A stretch of 64,000 bases of DNA from Pempheris klunzingeri. Lineage: Eukaryota > Chordata > Actinopteri > Acropomatiformes > Pempheridae. The notes under the pieces are model-generated. The model worked only from the letters and a program-made list of their open reading frames with translations, had not been told where the DNA came from and ran no database searches. Positions 13,401 through 23,730 of this stretch are shown here, one piece after another. The stretch spans positions 24,270,667 through 24,334,666 of the forward strand of contig NC_092018.1 in the NCBI RefSeq assembly GCF_042242105.1. Reading direction: 5' to 3'. The stretch's first letter is position 1. Each line of letters starts with the position of its first letter. A program made the translations under genes and the position numbers.

Positions 13401-16400
13401 CCCAACATAAAGTCTGTATTATTAGAATAAACATGACAGTTGTAATGTAATATTTGTGTCTTTCAGGTTTTAAGAGCTTCTCTCTGACCTCACTGGAGCT
13501 GCAGATGCTCACTAACTCGTGCGTGAAACTGCAGACTGTTCACACGATTCCAATGACCATGAATAAGGAGGGTAAGGTCCCACAATTCATTGTACTTTTT
13601 AAGATTGAATATATTTCATGTATTTAATGTTTTATCCTAACCTGCCTCACATGAATGCTGCCCTCCACAGATGATGAATCCTCTGGTTTGTTCGGCTTCC
13701 TAAATGTCATTGTCCACTCTGCATCGGGGCTGAAACAAAGCTTAAGTAAGTGGCTTATCCTCCCGTTTTTGACTGGAAATCATCTCGCTGATAATTCTAA
13801 AGGGTGCACGTGTTGTCACATCATCCTCTGTGTCAGCCCAGGCGCATCTGTTACACCCACCCCCTCTCTCACTTTCTGCGGCTGTCAGCTGGGAGGGCAG
13901 CTGCAGGGGAACAAGTGGGATTAGCCAGGAACACAGTGTACAAGCTGCCTCGAATATGTCTTCTCAAATCACTTCCTGCTTAAACTCTACTTTTGCGGTA
14001 GTCGGGCAATATTCAGTGGCATGTTTCAACCAGTGGCGAGTCCACTCTTGGTATTGATTTGTTGAGACAGTAACGTTGGAGAACTGCAGAGAGAATTCTG
14101 GTAGAGCTATCATACAGGTGCAGTGAGGGAGGCCGCACACAGTACATCATGCAGACATGCCTCAACCAGTTGTGAATCTTTAGTTTTTAGTTTCATTCAA
14201 TAGCTAAAGTAGTTCTTCTTGTGCCCACCAGACCTTTACTGTTCTCTGGAGGTGGATTCCTTTGGCTACTTTGTCAACAAAGCCAAAACACGTGTGTACA
14301 GAGACTCTACAGAGCCCAACTGGAATGAGGTGAGAGAGTGAATGAGTGAGATCCTACTCACCCTTTGTGTCCACTGCTGTTTGTCTTTAAGACACACACT
14401 TCTGGACAGCGTTTCCTTCTCGACGCGACTATATGAAATTAAAGCATATCAATTTTGAAAATGGCCACGGATGCTCAGAAAAACTGTTCACTGCAGAGAA
14501 TAAGAGCACATTGTTGTGCGCTGGGTTGAAACGTACAGTAATTACAGCTTTTGCTCTGTTTCTGCTCAAGGAGTTTGAGATCGAGCTGGAGGGCTCTCAA
14601 ACCGTCAGGCTACTCTGCTATGAGAAGTGCTGCAGCAAAACCAAACAGAGCAAAGAAGACGGAGAGATCACAGACAAGATCATGGCCAAAGTACAAATAA
14701 AGGTACGGACAAAGTAGGGCAATTGCTTGTGTTTTAGGGAAACACCTGGGAGGACCAGGTTTGTTTTACCAACATAAATATATGCATAAATATGTATCAA
14801 TATATACACTGTTGCCCATAAAGTTGGAATAATTGTTCAATACCCCCAATTTTGTTAAAGCCTGAATACACAGTTTGCAAAGGTTCATTGTGGTTTAAGT
14901 TTCACTGTGATATGTTTGGAAGAGTTTGATCAATAAAGTTGAGAAGATATACACTTTATTTATCAAGAATAAATCACATTGTCACAATCATTTCATGAGA
15001 AGAGGTAAAAAAAAAACATTTTATTCCAACTTTATGGGCAACAGTGTATAAAGAAACATATGTAAGTGCTATTATTGGTCAGAATTATGATCAATACACT
15101 ATATGCACTGAGTGGGACCAGTGCCAGTGGTTTCTGCTGGGTACAAAATGCAAATACTGTTCGTGAACTACCTCAAACATACTGTATTGAGGCACTTTTC
15201 TACTGCAATTTCTTGTTACTTACCAGCCAACCTAGACCAAGGAGGAAGTTTTCTACTTTGGACAGAGCCAGGCTACCTAGAGACAGGTTTCCCCCTGTCT
15301 CCAGTCTTTATGTTTCTTATATTGTGGCTGTAACATTACATTTACCAATAATAATATGTGTATTTCCCTTTAATGCCAGCCTCTTGGCATCACACTGAAC
15401 CCCATATGGCACCAAAGCAGAAAAAGAAACTCAATTTTAAAATCAATATTTACAGAATCTATAGTCCTTTTATAGGAAAGACAGTCCTTGCCTATGTGGG
15501 CTGTATTTTACTCTATTGATTCCAGTACCTACACAGTGATGACTTATTTGCTCTTCTGACCACATGACCTTTTTTGGCTAATCCTGCCCTGTGGGGCATT
15601 CACTGTTGAAAGAGAAGTGAGCCATGTGGTTCCCAGTGGGTCACTTCGGCTTGACCCCCGTTAGTGTGTTGTGACAGAGGGTGGATTAAACTTTGGGTTG
15701 GCCAAATGTAGCCGTTGGCCCTGCTCCAGAGTTTGACAGAGGGAGAGTCGCGGAGTGTTCTTTGATCAGCCAGTGAGGAGATTTCCCTGCTGGGCAGGTG
15801 GGTTAAACCACTGTCGAGTCTTAGAGGAAAGGAGCACCTGAGTGCAGGCATCCTCAGCTTGCTGTGGTATTTAGGAGCCAAGGGCCTGGAGAATAGGACA
15901 CCTGTCAGGTGTTTAAGGCACTTTCATAGCCTGTGGTGTTGTGTTGGCCTGTCTGCTTTCTTTGTTGATGTCTACACCAATGGCACAGAGACTGTTCTAC
16001 CTTTCAAACTGACTTAGTGGGTTTACAGTCTAAGGAATATGACTAATCAATGACTACTCAACTAATTACTATTAAATAAGAAAAAAAAGCTTTGTGCACA
16101 GCATATACTGCAGAACTAAGGGTGCTGCCAACTGCAAAACGGACAAGAAAAAAAGTTAAACAATTAAATAAATACATATATAAAATTAATACGAAATAGA
16201 AAATAAAAATCAGAAAAATCAAAAAAGAATATACCTAGAAGTTATTGTTGCATTGTAAAATCAGATTTCTTTGCCAATATTTGTTTGGAATTTTTGGATC
16301 AAAGTGACATATTTACCTGCAATGTGATGTACAAGCTATGGCTAATATAGTCAAGAACCACCCGTGCTAATTAGATTGTATTAGCTGAGGCAGGATTGTA

Positions 16401-19400
16401 AGACGTTTCCTGTGGGGGAAAAAAAAAAGATACCTTTAAATGGAGAAAAGAGGCCTCTAGAAAAGCTACGGTTTATATAAGAGTTATATCATGGTTTTGA
16501 ATCCAAAATATTATAAGAGATATGAAGAAAACAAGCCTGGTGTTAAAGGTCACAAGCACTAATCAGTTTAGCTCTGGCTACCTGAGATGGTAGATTACCA
16601 GCCAGCGCTCCTGACGGTGGCAGGCGTGAGCACGTTGGTAATGAGGGTAGCAGGGGATTCTCAGGAGTTAATCCCTCAAATCCATCTGGGAAGTAGAACA
16701 ACACAGAAAGACAAACGTGGTCGGCAGGCTGCCTGGCTTTGTTCCTTTTTTCTGGCGCTCCACTGGAATGAAAGGATTCTTAGGAGTCTTAACTATGCTG
16801 AGGCATGAAGATGACACAGGAAGTTTTGTAAAGATTCAGCTGCATCAGTGAAGATCCTCAACATTCTTTAGCGCAGTGTGATCCATGGCTGGTCGTTCAG
16901 GGACGGACCTGCTTCTCTTGTTACTGCTGTAGTTTACACAGTAGTGATATCTGTGGTGCAGCACTGCTTTCTTTGTTTGTTTGCTGTTAAAAAGTCCGCG
17001 GACGCTGCATTTTAGAGCTGAGAAAGGATCATGCCAGAAAGAATGAGTGAGAGTAATTCTAACGAGGAGACTGTAGATCAGGCCAGCAGCGGTCAGGAGG
17101 AAGACACGGCTCCAAGGAAAGCCCAGACCACAGGGGCCCGTCTGTGGGACAGAGTCCGCAGCAGTCTGCTCAGACCAAAGGTAAAGATATGGAGAGTGGG
17201 CTGTGGACAGCGTAGGATGTTGTTGTAAAGGAACATCATTTAAGGACAAACTTTCTCCAGTGCTATTTAAAACCCTATTGGAGTTATTCACAGTGTTGTG
17301 TTTCTGTTCAGCTTTATTTCCTTTGAGAATCTGCCGCTTGGGATTCTTTTTTAATTTAAATCTTTTTGACAAAAAGCATTATGTAAAAGAAAATGTATTT
17401 CTACTGAACAAAGGATTATCTGAATGAGATTTGATGGTTTCATGCATGAAAGAACACCATGAGAATGCGGACAGGCACGATGCTTAGCAACGAGAGCATG
17501 ACGTTGTCACATTACTCATGCCCGATCACTGTAAATGTGGCGCACTGGTATTAGTCACACGACGAAAATAGATCTGTGCTTTGAGTTAACACCACCTGGC
17601 CATATGGACTTCACGTTTACATGACACTAAGTAATTGATTAGGTATCACTGCATTTATTTACCTATGTATGGGGTGTCTAAAAAAACTAATGTTAGGAGA
17701 AATAAATAGATAGATAAATAAATTAATTAATGAAATAAATAAATGAATTAATTAATTAATTAAATAAATGAATGAATAAATGAATAATAGCCTTACAGAT
17801 GTGCTTTCCATCAGTGGGAGCGAGACTTCACTGGTCATTACGTGTTCCAGCACTTTCTCACACAAACCCAACTGTTACTTTCAACAACTGTGTAGTTGGT
17901 GAAGTGCAGCCATGCCGTCATTCATGAGAGGATCTGGTGCATATTGGATTTTTAGCCTATTTATCTTGTTAATGTAAGTAAAATGTGTTTCATTCATCAG
18001 GGTTTTTAATTCTGAAGAGAATCGGAATGTGAATTGATTTTGACACTTAAAATAAAAATTCACATTTTATTTTTTTTCAGCTGGATCCTCAGACGTTACA
18101 GAACAAAGACTGGCAGAGGACAGTCATCAACATGAATGGGGTAAGTGTTTTCACCAACTCAGTAAAAGGAGGCAAGGTTACCAACAATGTTAAAGTTGGC
18201 TTTTAGTTCACAGCTACCAATTTGGAGATTAGGGAAAACTAAATTATGGTATTTAGTCTCTGATTCTCCATTTTCAAACCTGTTATCCCTACAACTTGTG
18301 CCGTCAATCATTTTGAGCTTGCTTATGGTTCACAGCTTCCAATTTGGAGATTAATAGGAAGGTTAAGAGAAAGATGAATGATTATATTTAGCAACAGAGT
18401 GTCTATTTTTGAACCGCTTTGTTGTTTGTTAAAAAGTATTAAATACCAAATTAAAAGCCCTGAGGCTCGACTGCTCAAAACCCATTTGTGAAAATAAAAA
18501 AGGGGAGATTACACTGTCACATGGATCCAGACTCGTCAAACCTGAACAAGATTAATAGAGACTAAGCACATTTTCAGATTCGTGAAACCTTTATTCTGTT
18601 TTTGAATAAAGCATCCAGCTTTGCAGTCTACATTCAGACCACATGAGACCTGCTCTTTCTCAAACCTCATTAACACTGGTCAAATCTGGACTAGAGCAGA
18701 CGCCAGAGTGAAATTGGTAATTAAGTTTGAAAAATCTAGATATAGTGGTTTCTGATCTAGACCTGATCTAGTTAATGTCTTCTGCATCAACAGTTGGGAA
18801 GAAACCCTTTTTTTGTTTTCTACAAATAGAATAAAAGTTTCATAAATCTGAAATTGTGTTATAGATGGTCTCAGGAGACAATGTGTCAGATTTGACAAAT
18901 GGAGGTATAGTTGTTTTTTGGTTTTGACAAATAAAACTTAGGTTTCACATATCTGAAAGTGGGTTTTAAACAGCCTTAATGCCTTTAATACATCTGACAC
19001 TGATTAACATGCATGCAATCAAAACAAAGACTCCAACACTTAATACCAATACCAGTACTGTAAAGGATAAATCAATTCAATTCAAAGACTGTTGGAAAGC
19101 AGACACTTCAAACTTTTTACAAGTACTTTTTGTCGATCGGCCTATTAAGACTAAATTTATGAAGAGCCGAAGTCGCGCACTACAGCTCTTCTACGAGTTA
19201 GAAGATGCTGAATCTGGGGAAGAACGTTCTGATTCTGAGGAAGACTCCTCCACTGGAAGACTCTGACTCCAGTTTCAGAGGATGAAGTGGATGCTGCGCG
19301 TGAAGACGAACGAGAGGAGGTGTCCGCGCAGACCCCCGCTCCTCCAAAAGATCTAGTTCCTACTCGGATTTTGTGTTTCTTTTGCACTTTTACATACAGT

Positions 19401-21383
19401 GTGTCCATATATTATGTCAAAATAAATAAATACTTGTAGAATCACATAGGTGAGGTTGTGCTGAAAAGAAAGACACAAAGAAAGGCAAGCTAAGCAGTTT
19501 TAATGGGAAACACAAAGGTAAAATGAAAAGTAGTAAAAAACGCCGTTTTACCCCAGACTCTGAAGGGTTAAAGACATTCCTTAACTGGTCTAGTATGACC
19601 AGGAGCTTATGTCAGCTAATGCTTGCAAGTTTTGGATTGCTACTGGTGTGAAACTGACATGACTGACTCAGTTTGCCGACTCTTCAGTACTTGTGCCAGT
19701 GTTACCACGGTGCTTTAGCGTTTTTCATGATCCTGTTAATGTCACTGTGGCACCATACATGTGCTGGCTTAGCTCATATGAACATATAACTGTCTAAAGT
19801 AACTGGTTTTCTTTACTTGTTTCAGATTGATGTGAAGCTTTCGATGAAGTTCACCAGCAGAGAGTTCAGTCTGAAGCGAATGCCTTCACGGAAACAGTCC
19901 GGCGTCTTTGGAGTGAAGATCAACGTAGTCACAAAGTGAGCTGATGATGTGTTCTGTGTCCGTGTCGTGTCAATATTAGCAGCTTCAAAAAAGCCAACCA
20001 GTTGCATTTTGCAATAGAATAGGGCATGTGGGAAATGTGCTCTTGGTTTTGGGAAGCACCAGTGGCAACAACACCGCTGCTGGACATGGTACAAGCTACA
20101 GGCGGTATCTGTAAGCAGGCCCTTAAAAACTCGTTTCTGTGTGATTGTGTCATCACTAGGCGAGAGCGCTCCAAGATTCCCCTCATCGTGAGACAGTGTG
20201 TGGAGGAGATAGAGCGACGAGGGATGGAGGAGGTGGGGATCTACAGAGTGTCCGGAGTCGCAACTGATATCCAGGCGCTGAAGGCTGCATTCGATTCAAG
20301 TGAGTTCAGTGTGGGAGAGAATAAACACCTCAAAACCTCAAGACATTGTTCATACTCTGCTCACAAGTGTTTTTCAAAGCTCCTTGTGCAACTTGTATTC
20401 TTTGGTACTGAGTGACTGTTCTCTCACCCGCCTTAAAAGACAACAAGGATGTGTCGCTTATGATGAGGGAGATGGACGTAAACGCCATCGCTGGAACACT
20501 GAAGCTGTATTTCCGTGAGCTGCCGGAGCCTCTTTTCACTGATGAGCTGTACCCCAGCTTCGCTGGAGGCATCGGTCAGTCACCGCTTCTTTAATTTCAC
20601 ATAACTTTCAGCAGCCAGGGGGGCATAAATGCAATTGCGAGTCTTGATACAACTTCATTCATGTGTGCTTTTGCCTGCAGCTCTCTCTGACAGTGTGGCC
20701 AAGGAGAGCTGCATGCTCAACCTCTTGCTGTCTCTGCCAGAGCCCAACCTGGTGACTTTCATCTTCTTGCTCGACCACCTTAAAAGGTAAAAGACCACAC
20801 GATTGATACATAATTTGAGCTATTGTGTATCAGTTACATGTCATTGGATATGTCGGTTAGCCTCCTTAGTAAATGGTACTTATTTTTGTAATTGTAATGT
20901 ACAGTGTGATATTATTAGATATTATTGTTATTGTATGGCTGAGTGATCAGCAAGGATTGTAATATTTCATACATATGAACTGTTTTGGTTGGGATTTTGT
21001 GAGTATCTATAGTTGGAGCATTATTTTTTGCTTTACTCTTACAGGGTGACTGAAAACGAGAGCATCAACAAGATGTCTTTGCACAATCTGGCCACAGTCT
21101 TTGGCCCCACTTTGCTTCGGCCCTCTGAGAAAGACAGCAAGATCTCAAACAGCTCACTGCCCATCTCCATGAACGACAGCTGGTCTCTGGAGGTCATGGC
21201 TCAGGTAAGACTGCTGGGGGGACATTGATAAGTGAAACAGCCACATGTGTACTGCTTGGTGTGGTTCTGATTACCTACTCTGTGTCTCCACAGGTGCAAG
21301 TCCTTCTTTACTTCCTTCAGCTGGAGAGCATTCCGACACCTGACAGCAAACGTCAAAGCCTTCTCTTCTCCACTGAAGTATAA
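4431..21383 (+). CDS. bcr: bcr: RhoGEF and GTPase-activating protein, exons 2-23 (5' partial)
   Basis: BCR activates Rho-family GTPases through a DH-PH module and inactivates Rac through a C-terminal RhoGAP domain. Coding exons: 4431-4612, 6513-6617, 7065-7250, 8082-8189, 8434-8494, 8589-8641, 8737-8877, 11635-11756, 12011-12176, 12388-12507, 12708-12783, 13467-13571, 13671-13745, 14232-14329, 14571-14702, 18081-18140, 19826-19935, 20160-20299, 20440-20574, 20681-20786, 21045-21204, 21294-21383. Phases are continuous through all 22 exons, giving about 842 residues and matching human BCR from about residue 428 to the end. With one missing first exon the count equals the human 23 exons. BCR was preferred to its paralog ABR because of [20 protein letters not shown] and the [12 protein letters not shown] stretch. 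The C terminus FSTEV keeps the PDZ-binding motif. The exon starting at 14571 uses an AAG acceptor, and the remaining introns show no other gene. Exon 1 (coiled coil, N-terminal kinase-like region) is outside the window. Confidence 0.96.
6513..8877 (+). other. bcr: bcr exons 3-8: DH (RhoGEF) domain
   Basis: These exons encode the Dbl-homology domain. It begins at [20 protein letters not shown] (conserved region 1), runs through [20 protein letters not shown] and [20 protein letters not shown], and ends around the conserved [18 protein letters not shown] and [20 protein letters not shown] segments. The six exons are very close to human BCR. Known function of the fold: nucleotide exchange on Rho GTPases. 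The first 182-nt exon (4431-4612) precedes it and encodes a Ser/Pro-rich linker, where fish and human share only short matches such as a GSLEST end. Confidence 0.93.
8878..11634 (+). other. bcr: bcr intron between exons 8 and 9, no gene recognised
   Basis: A 2.76-kb intron. It holds simple-sequence patches such as a C run followed by CA repeats around 10098-10118. ORFs in this span (for example 9840-10265) have no recognisable domain and no exon-like context. Confidence 0.65.
11635..13571 (+). other. bcr: bcr exons 9-13: pleckstrin-homology domain
   Basis: The exons encode the PH domain that follows [22 protein letters not shown], then [16 protein letters not shown], the [14 protein letters not shown] strand, a long insert with [20 protein letters not shown], and the C-terminal helix region [20 protein letters not shown]. 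The last exon (13467-13571) continues into the linker to C2. Reading phase is maintained through phase-2 and phase-1 introns. A run of 17 C (13387-13403) lies in the intron just before the last of these exons. Confidence 0.92.
14807..15046. mobile_element. Tc1/mariner-like miniature inverted-repeat element (MITE)
   Basis: A 240-bp non-coding element with perfect terminal inverted repeats of at least 26 bp, beginning CACTGTTGCCCATAAAGTTG and ending with its exact complement. It is flanked on both sides by TA (14805-14806 and 15047-15048), the target duplication of Tc1/mariner transposases. The interior has no ORF and is AT-rich. Identical termini suggest relatively recent mobilisation. It lies in the bcr intron between exons 16 and 17. 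Family assignment rests on the TA duplication and TIR structure only. Confidence 0.82.
17031..17180 (+). CDS. bcr: candidate alternative first exon of bcr (short C2-end/RhoGAP isoform)
   Basis: An ATG at 17031 (A at -3) opens 50 codons that start [13 protein letters not shown] and end [10 protein letters not shown], followed directly by a strong donor (AAG then GTAAAG) at 17181. The exon ends in phase 0, exactly the phase needed for the next bcr exon at 18081 (LDPQTL). The stretch is visibly richer in G+C than its flanks, acidic at the start and basic at the end. Splicing would give a 316-residue protein with the end of C2 plus the entire RhoGAP domain. A TTAAAAAG sequence (16987-16994) lies about 40 bases upstream. 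I do not recognise the 50-residue N terminus. The evidence is reading frame, donor and phase only; expression is not shown. Confidence 0.5.
17701..17788. repeat. AT-rich tetranucleotide microsatellite (AAAT/ATTA/GAAT variants)
   Basis: Imperfect tandem tetramers (AATA, GATA, ATTA, AATG units) across about 88 bp in a bcr intron. Confidence 0.85.
18204..18420. repeat. diverged tandem duplication in a bcr intron
   Basis: A segment beginning AGTTCACAGCTACCAATTTG at 18204 recurs 124 bases later (18328) as GGTTCACAGCTTCCAATTTG, both followed by GAGATTA. Similarity fades further along each unit. It appears to be a two-copy local duplication rather than a mobile element. Confidence 0.6.
18979..19573 (+). 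mobile_element. possible piggyBac-like remnant with broken acidic ORF
   Basis: An open frame around 19150-19266 encodes an acidic stretch ([19 protein letters not shown]) and is interrupted by a one-base frameshift near 19263. The reading continues in another frame with more acidic sequence ([19 protein letters not shown]) up to a stop near 19440. About 130 bases later the sequence ends in CTGAAGGGTTAA (19560-19571), which looks like a piggyBac-type terminus next to TTAA. I could not find a matching left terminus, so the limits are approximate. It lies in the bcr intron between exons 17 and 18. Confidence 0.35.
20160..21383 (+). other. bcr: bcr exons 19-23: RhoGAP domain and PDZ-binding tail
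   Basis: RhoGAP domain. The arginine finger is in [19 protein letters not shown]; later motifs are [27 protein letters not shown] and [20 protein letters not shown]. The protein ends LLFSTEV, a class I PDZ ligand like that of human BCR. All catalytic-core residues known in the family appear intact, so Rac-directed GAP activity is expected (inference from the family). Confidence 0.95.
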
Positions 21384-22740
21384 CAGGAGCATCATGCACT
21401 TAAATGTCCCAAAAACGTTCTGTTCATAGATGGAGTGATAGCTGCTTACTAGGTGGTGGATGCTGCCGAGCAGCCGTGACTGGCTGGTTCACTCAGAGAA
21501 CGCTTCATTTAGCCACCAGGTGGAACCACACAACACATTGTGAAGTAGAAACAGCCACCATGACCAAAGAGCATGTGTGTTCTGTTTATGCTTGCATGCT
21601 GTGTCAGTAAAAAATGATCCTATATGATGTGTGGACAAAATATATAATTCCTCTTTTTAGTTTAATTTAAACGGCAAGAAACATTATTTAGCATACTTAT
21701 GATGTTGTCCACTGCCCCGTTCTGTCACAGCGCTCCATATTCACAGAGGGGGAGTTCTGCTGTAGTTCTGCTGTAGTTTTATTTCTGTGGATGGATGAAT
21801 GTTGGATGACTGAACGTATATTTTTCTCGTCTTTACACGTCTTTTTTTCCCCCAGAAATGTTTAACTTGGTTAAAAGCTCACCTGTGCCAATGTTTCCCT
21901 GCTGATGACCAATAGAACATTTCATTTACCCTAATGTTTACAAGCTCTCTTAATTTTGTACAGAATTTAAAATTATGAGACTGAAAACTGTAGTTAACAC
22001 ACAGCAACATGCAGGCGTGTTGTCCTAACCGTTTGAGGTGTTTTGTTATCTGTGCTATACAAATTGTATAGTGGCCGTATTCCGTTCACAGGATCTTCTG
22101 GTGGCGTCTGAGCCAGCTTTTACGTAGACAGGAGTCTGTTTTGGAGGTGGTGCAGAGGAGATGTGACAGGCAAAATCATTCCCGGGAAAAGGCGAGGCTG
22201 AATTGTAACACCCATGGAATGTTTACTGTGCTGTGTATCATTTTAATTTCACAGTTTTTCTTTTGTCCATATCTTATATGTTTTGTGTCCATATTGTTTT
22301 TTAGGGTCTGTCTATGTATATGTGTTGCTTTCTCTGCATTCCTTCTCCGTAGTCTACCTTTATAGGATAAAACCACACTGCTGTAGAAATGAGAGCAACT
22401 GGAGATTATCTTTCACACCAAATGTTCCCTGGTAGGACCCTTGAAGCACAGTCACTCATATCCACGTTTCCTGGTTTACTAACAGGTGTATCATCCGCAT
22501 ACCCAGTTCCTTTCACTTTTACTTCCAAGGCCATGTGAAAATACACCGTGTGCTTTCATTGATATTTTTTTTCCAAATCACTACAAGTATTTAAACACTT
22601 GTTAGCACAAACTATAACCCTAAAAGCTTGTGATTTATGTAAAATACGCAACAACTCTTAGTGGTTCTTAGGATGAACAATGACTAGTGGGTTTATGTAT
22701 GTATGATTAATGTAAATAAAAACATTACAGTAACATTATT
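21384..22740 (+). other. bcr: bcr 3' untranslated region
   Basis: Sequence after the bcr stop without further coding signal. A canonical AATAAA lies at 22715-22720, a reasonable polyadenylation signal giving a 3' UTR of about 1.35 kb. The true cleavage site is not known. Confidence 0.55.
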
Positions 22741-23599
22741 CTTGCAAAGTGTCATTTCTTAGTAACAGATAAAACAACTATGTAATGATGTGACACAAGT
22801 ATGTCCAAGCTCAGCAACATTTCAGTCCTATTTTATACGTGCTCAGCTAACACTGGACAGCAGGTGTACTCAGCGTGCCATCGGCAGACTTAGGCTGTCT
22901 AAGGGGCAGGGAGGAAAAAAATTGAAAAGAGATTCATAAAGTCATGATGCATTTTTGGTGAAATAGTTCCAAATCCTGCTCTTGCATGTGGGGCAGCCTA
23001 TATAGTACTTCCATTGGAGGACACCCTAGAGGGCACTTAATCACACAGGGGCCACTTTATCTTGTTATATCCACCATATGAGCATCTAAGAGGGCCCATT
23101 TTCAGCGCATGCAGCATGCTGAGTTTGTCCAAGGAGGGGGTGATGCTCCCTGGTCCCACTGCTGACGGAAGCAGCGCCTGTACTGTCTTTTATCCGTCTT
23201 GTCAACTCTTTATTCTGCTTGAAATGTTGTGCAAATGTAGGGCAGCGAACCAATCATGAGAAGGTAAATTAGGACACATTTACTGTGCCTCGGCTTTGAG
23301 GCTTCAGGTCTTTCACATCCATATTTATATATAAATTGACTTATGTCTGATGATCAAGGTGTGAGGTGTGTTAGAAATTATGTGAAAGATTTATCTAATC
23401 CTAAAATCAAAGTAATCAAAGGTATTTGAAGTGGGAGGTTCTCTGCAGACTTTTGGCCCAGCTCTAGGACTGATTTGGAGACAAAGGTAGTGAGCATCCT
23501 GGAGGCGGTGAGCTGTCCCTGCTGTGCGGAGGGTGATGCTGAGATGATGCAACCAGAGGAGGGGGCAGAGGATCACCCGGCTGCTGCCAGCAGACAGAG

Positions 23600-23730
23600 A
23601 GGGGCTGACACCCGAAACCGATGCTCCCTGCCCGTCTGAAGTTTGTGGATTAGCGAGCTGTTAGCGACCGCAAATGAACATTCATCGGACACTCGTCAGC
23701 CTGTCAAACAGGAAAATTAGGAGAACCTCA
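23600..23730 (+). promoter_or_regulatory. specc1l: candidate specc1l 5' leader exon and promoter area
   Basis: After about 0.9 kb of featureless intergenic DNA, this stretch has several CpGs (GCGAGCTG, GCGACCGC) and ends with a good donor (CCTCAG then GTATGAAT) at 23731. It lies upstream of the first coding exon of specc1l and could be its non-coding first exon. There is no transcript evidence. Confidence 0.3.

Larger units (their letters stand above)
13671..18140 (+). other. bcr: bcr exons 14-17: C2 domain
   Basis: The exons encode the C2-type membrane-binding domain: [58 protein letters not shown] and [20 protein letters not shown]. The coding match to human BCR is near continuous. The 3.4-kb intron between 14702 and 18081 contains a miniature inverted-repeat element and a candidate alternative first exon, annotated separately. 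Confidence 0.9.

Noticed and set aside
15600-15881. 93-codon minus-strand ORF
   Set aside because: No recognisable protein similarity or exon context; located in intron DNA.
16845-17372. 175-codon open frame on the minus strand
   Set aside because: Overlaps the candidate bcr alternative exon on the other strand; no recognisable domain, low-complexity ends and no supporting splice or promoter signals.
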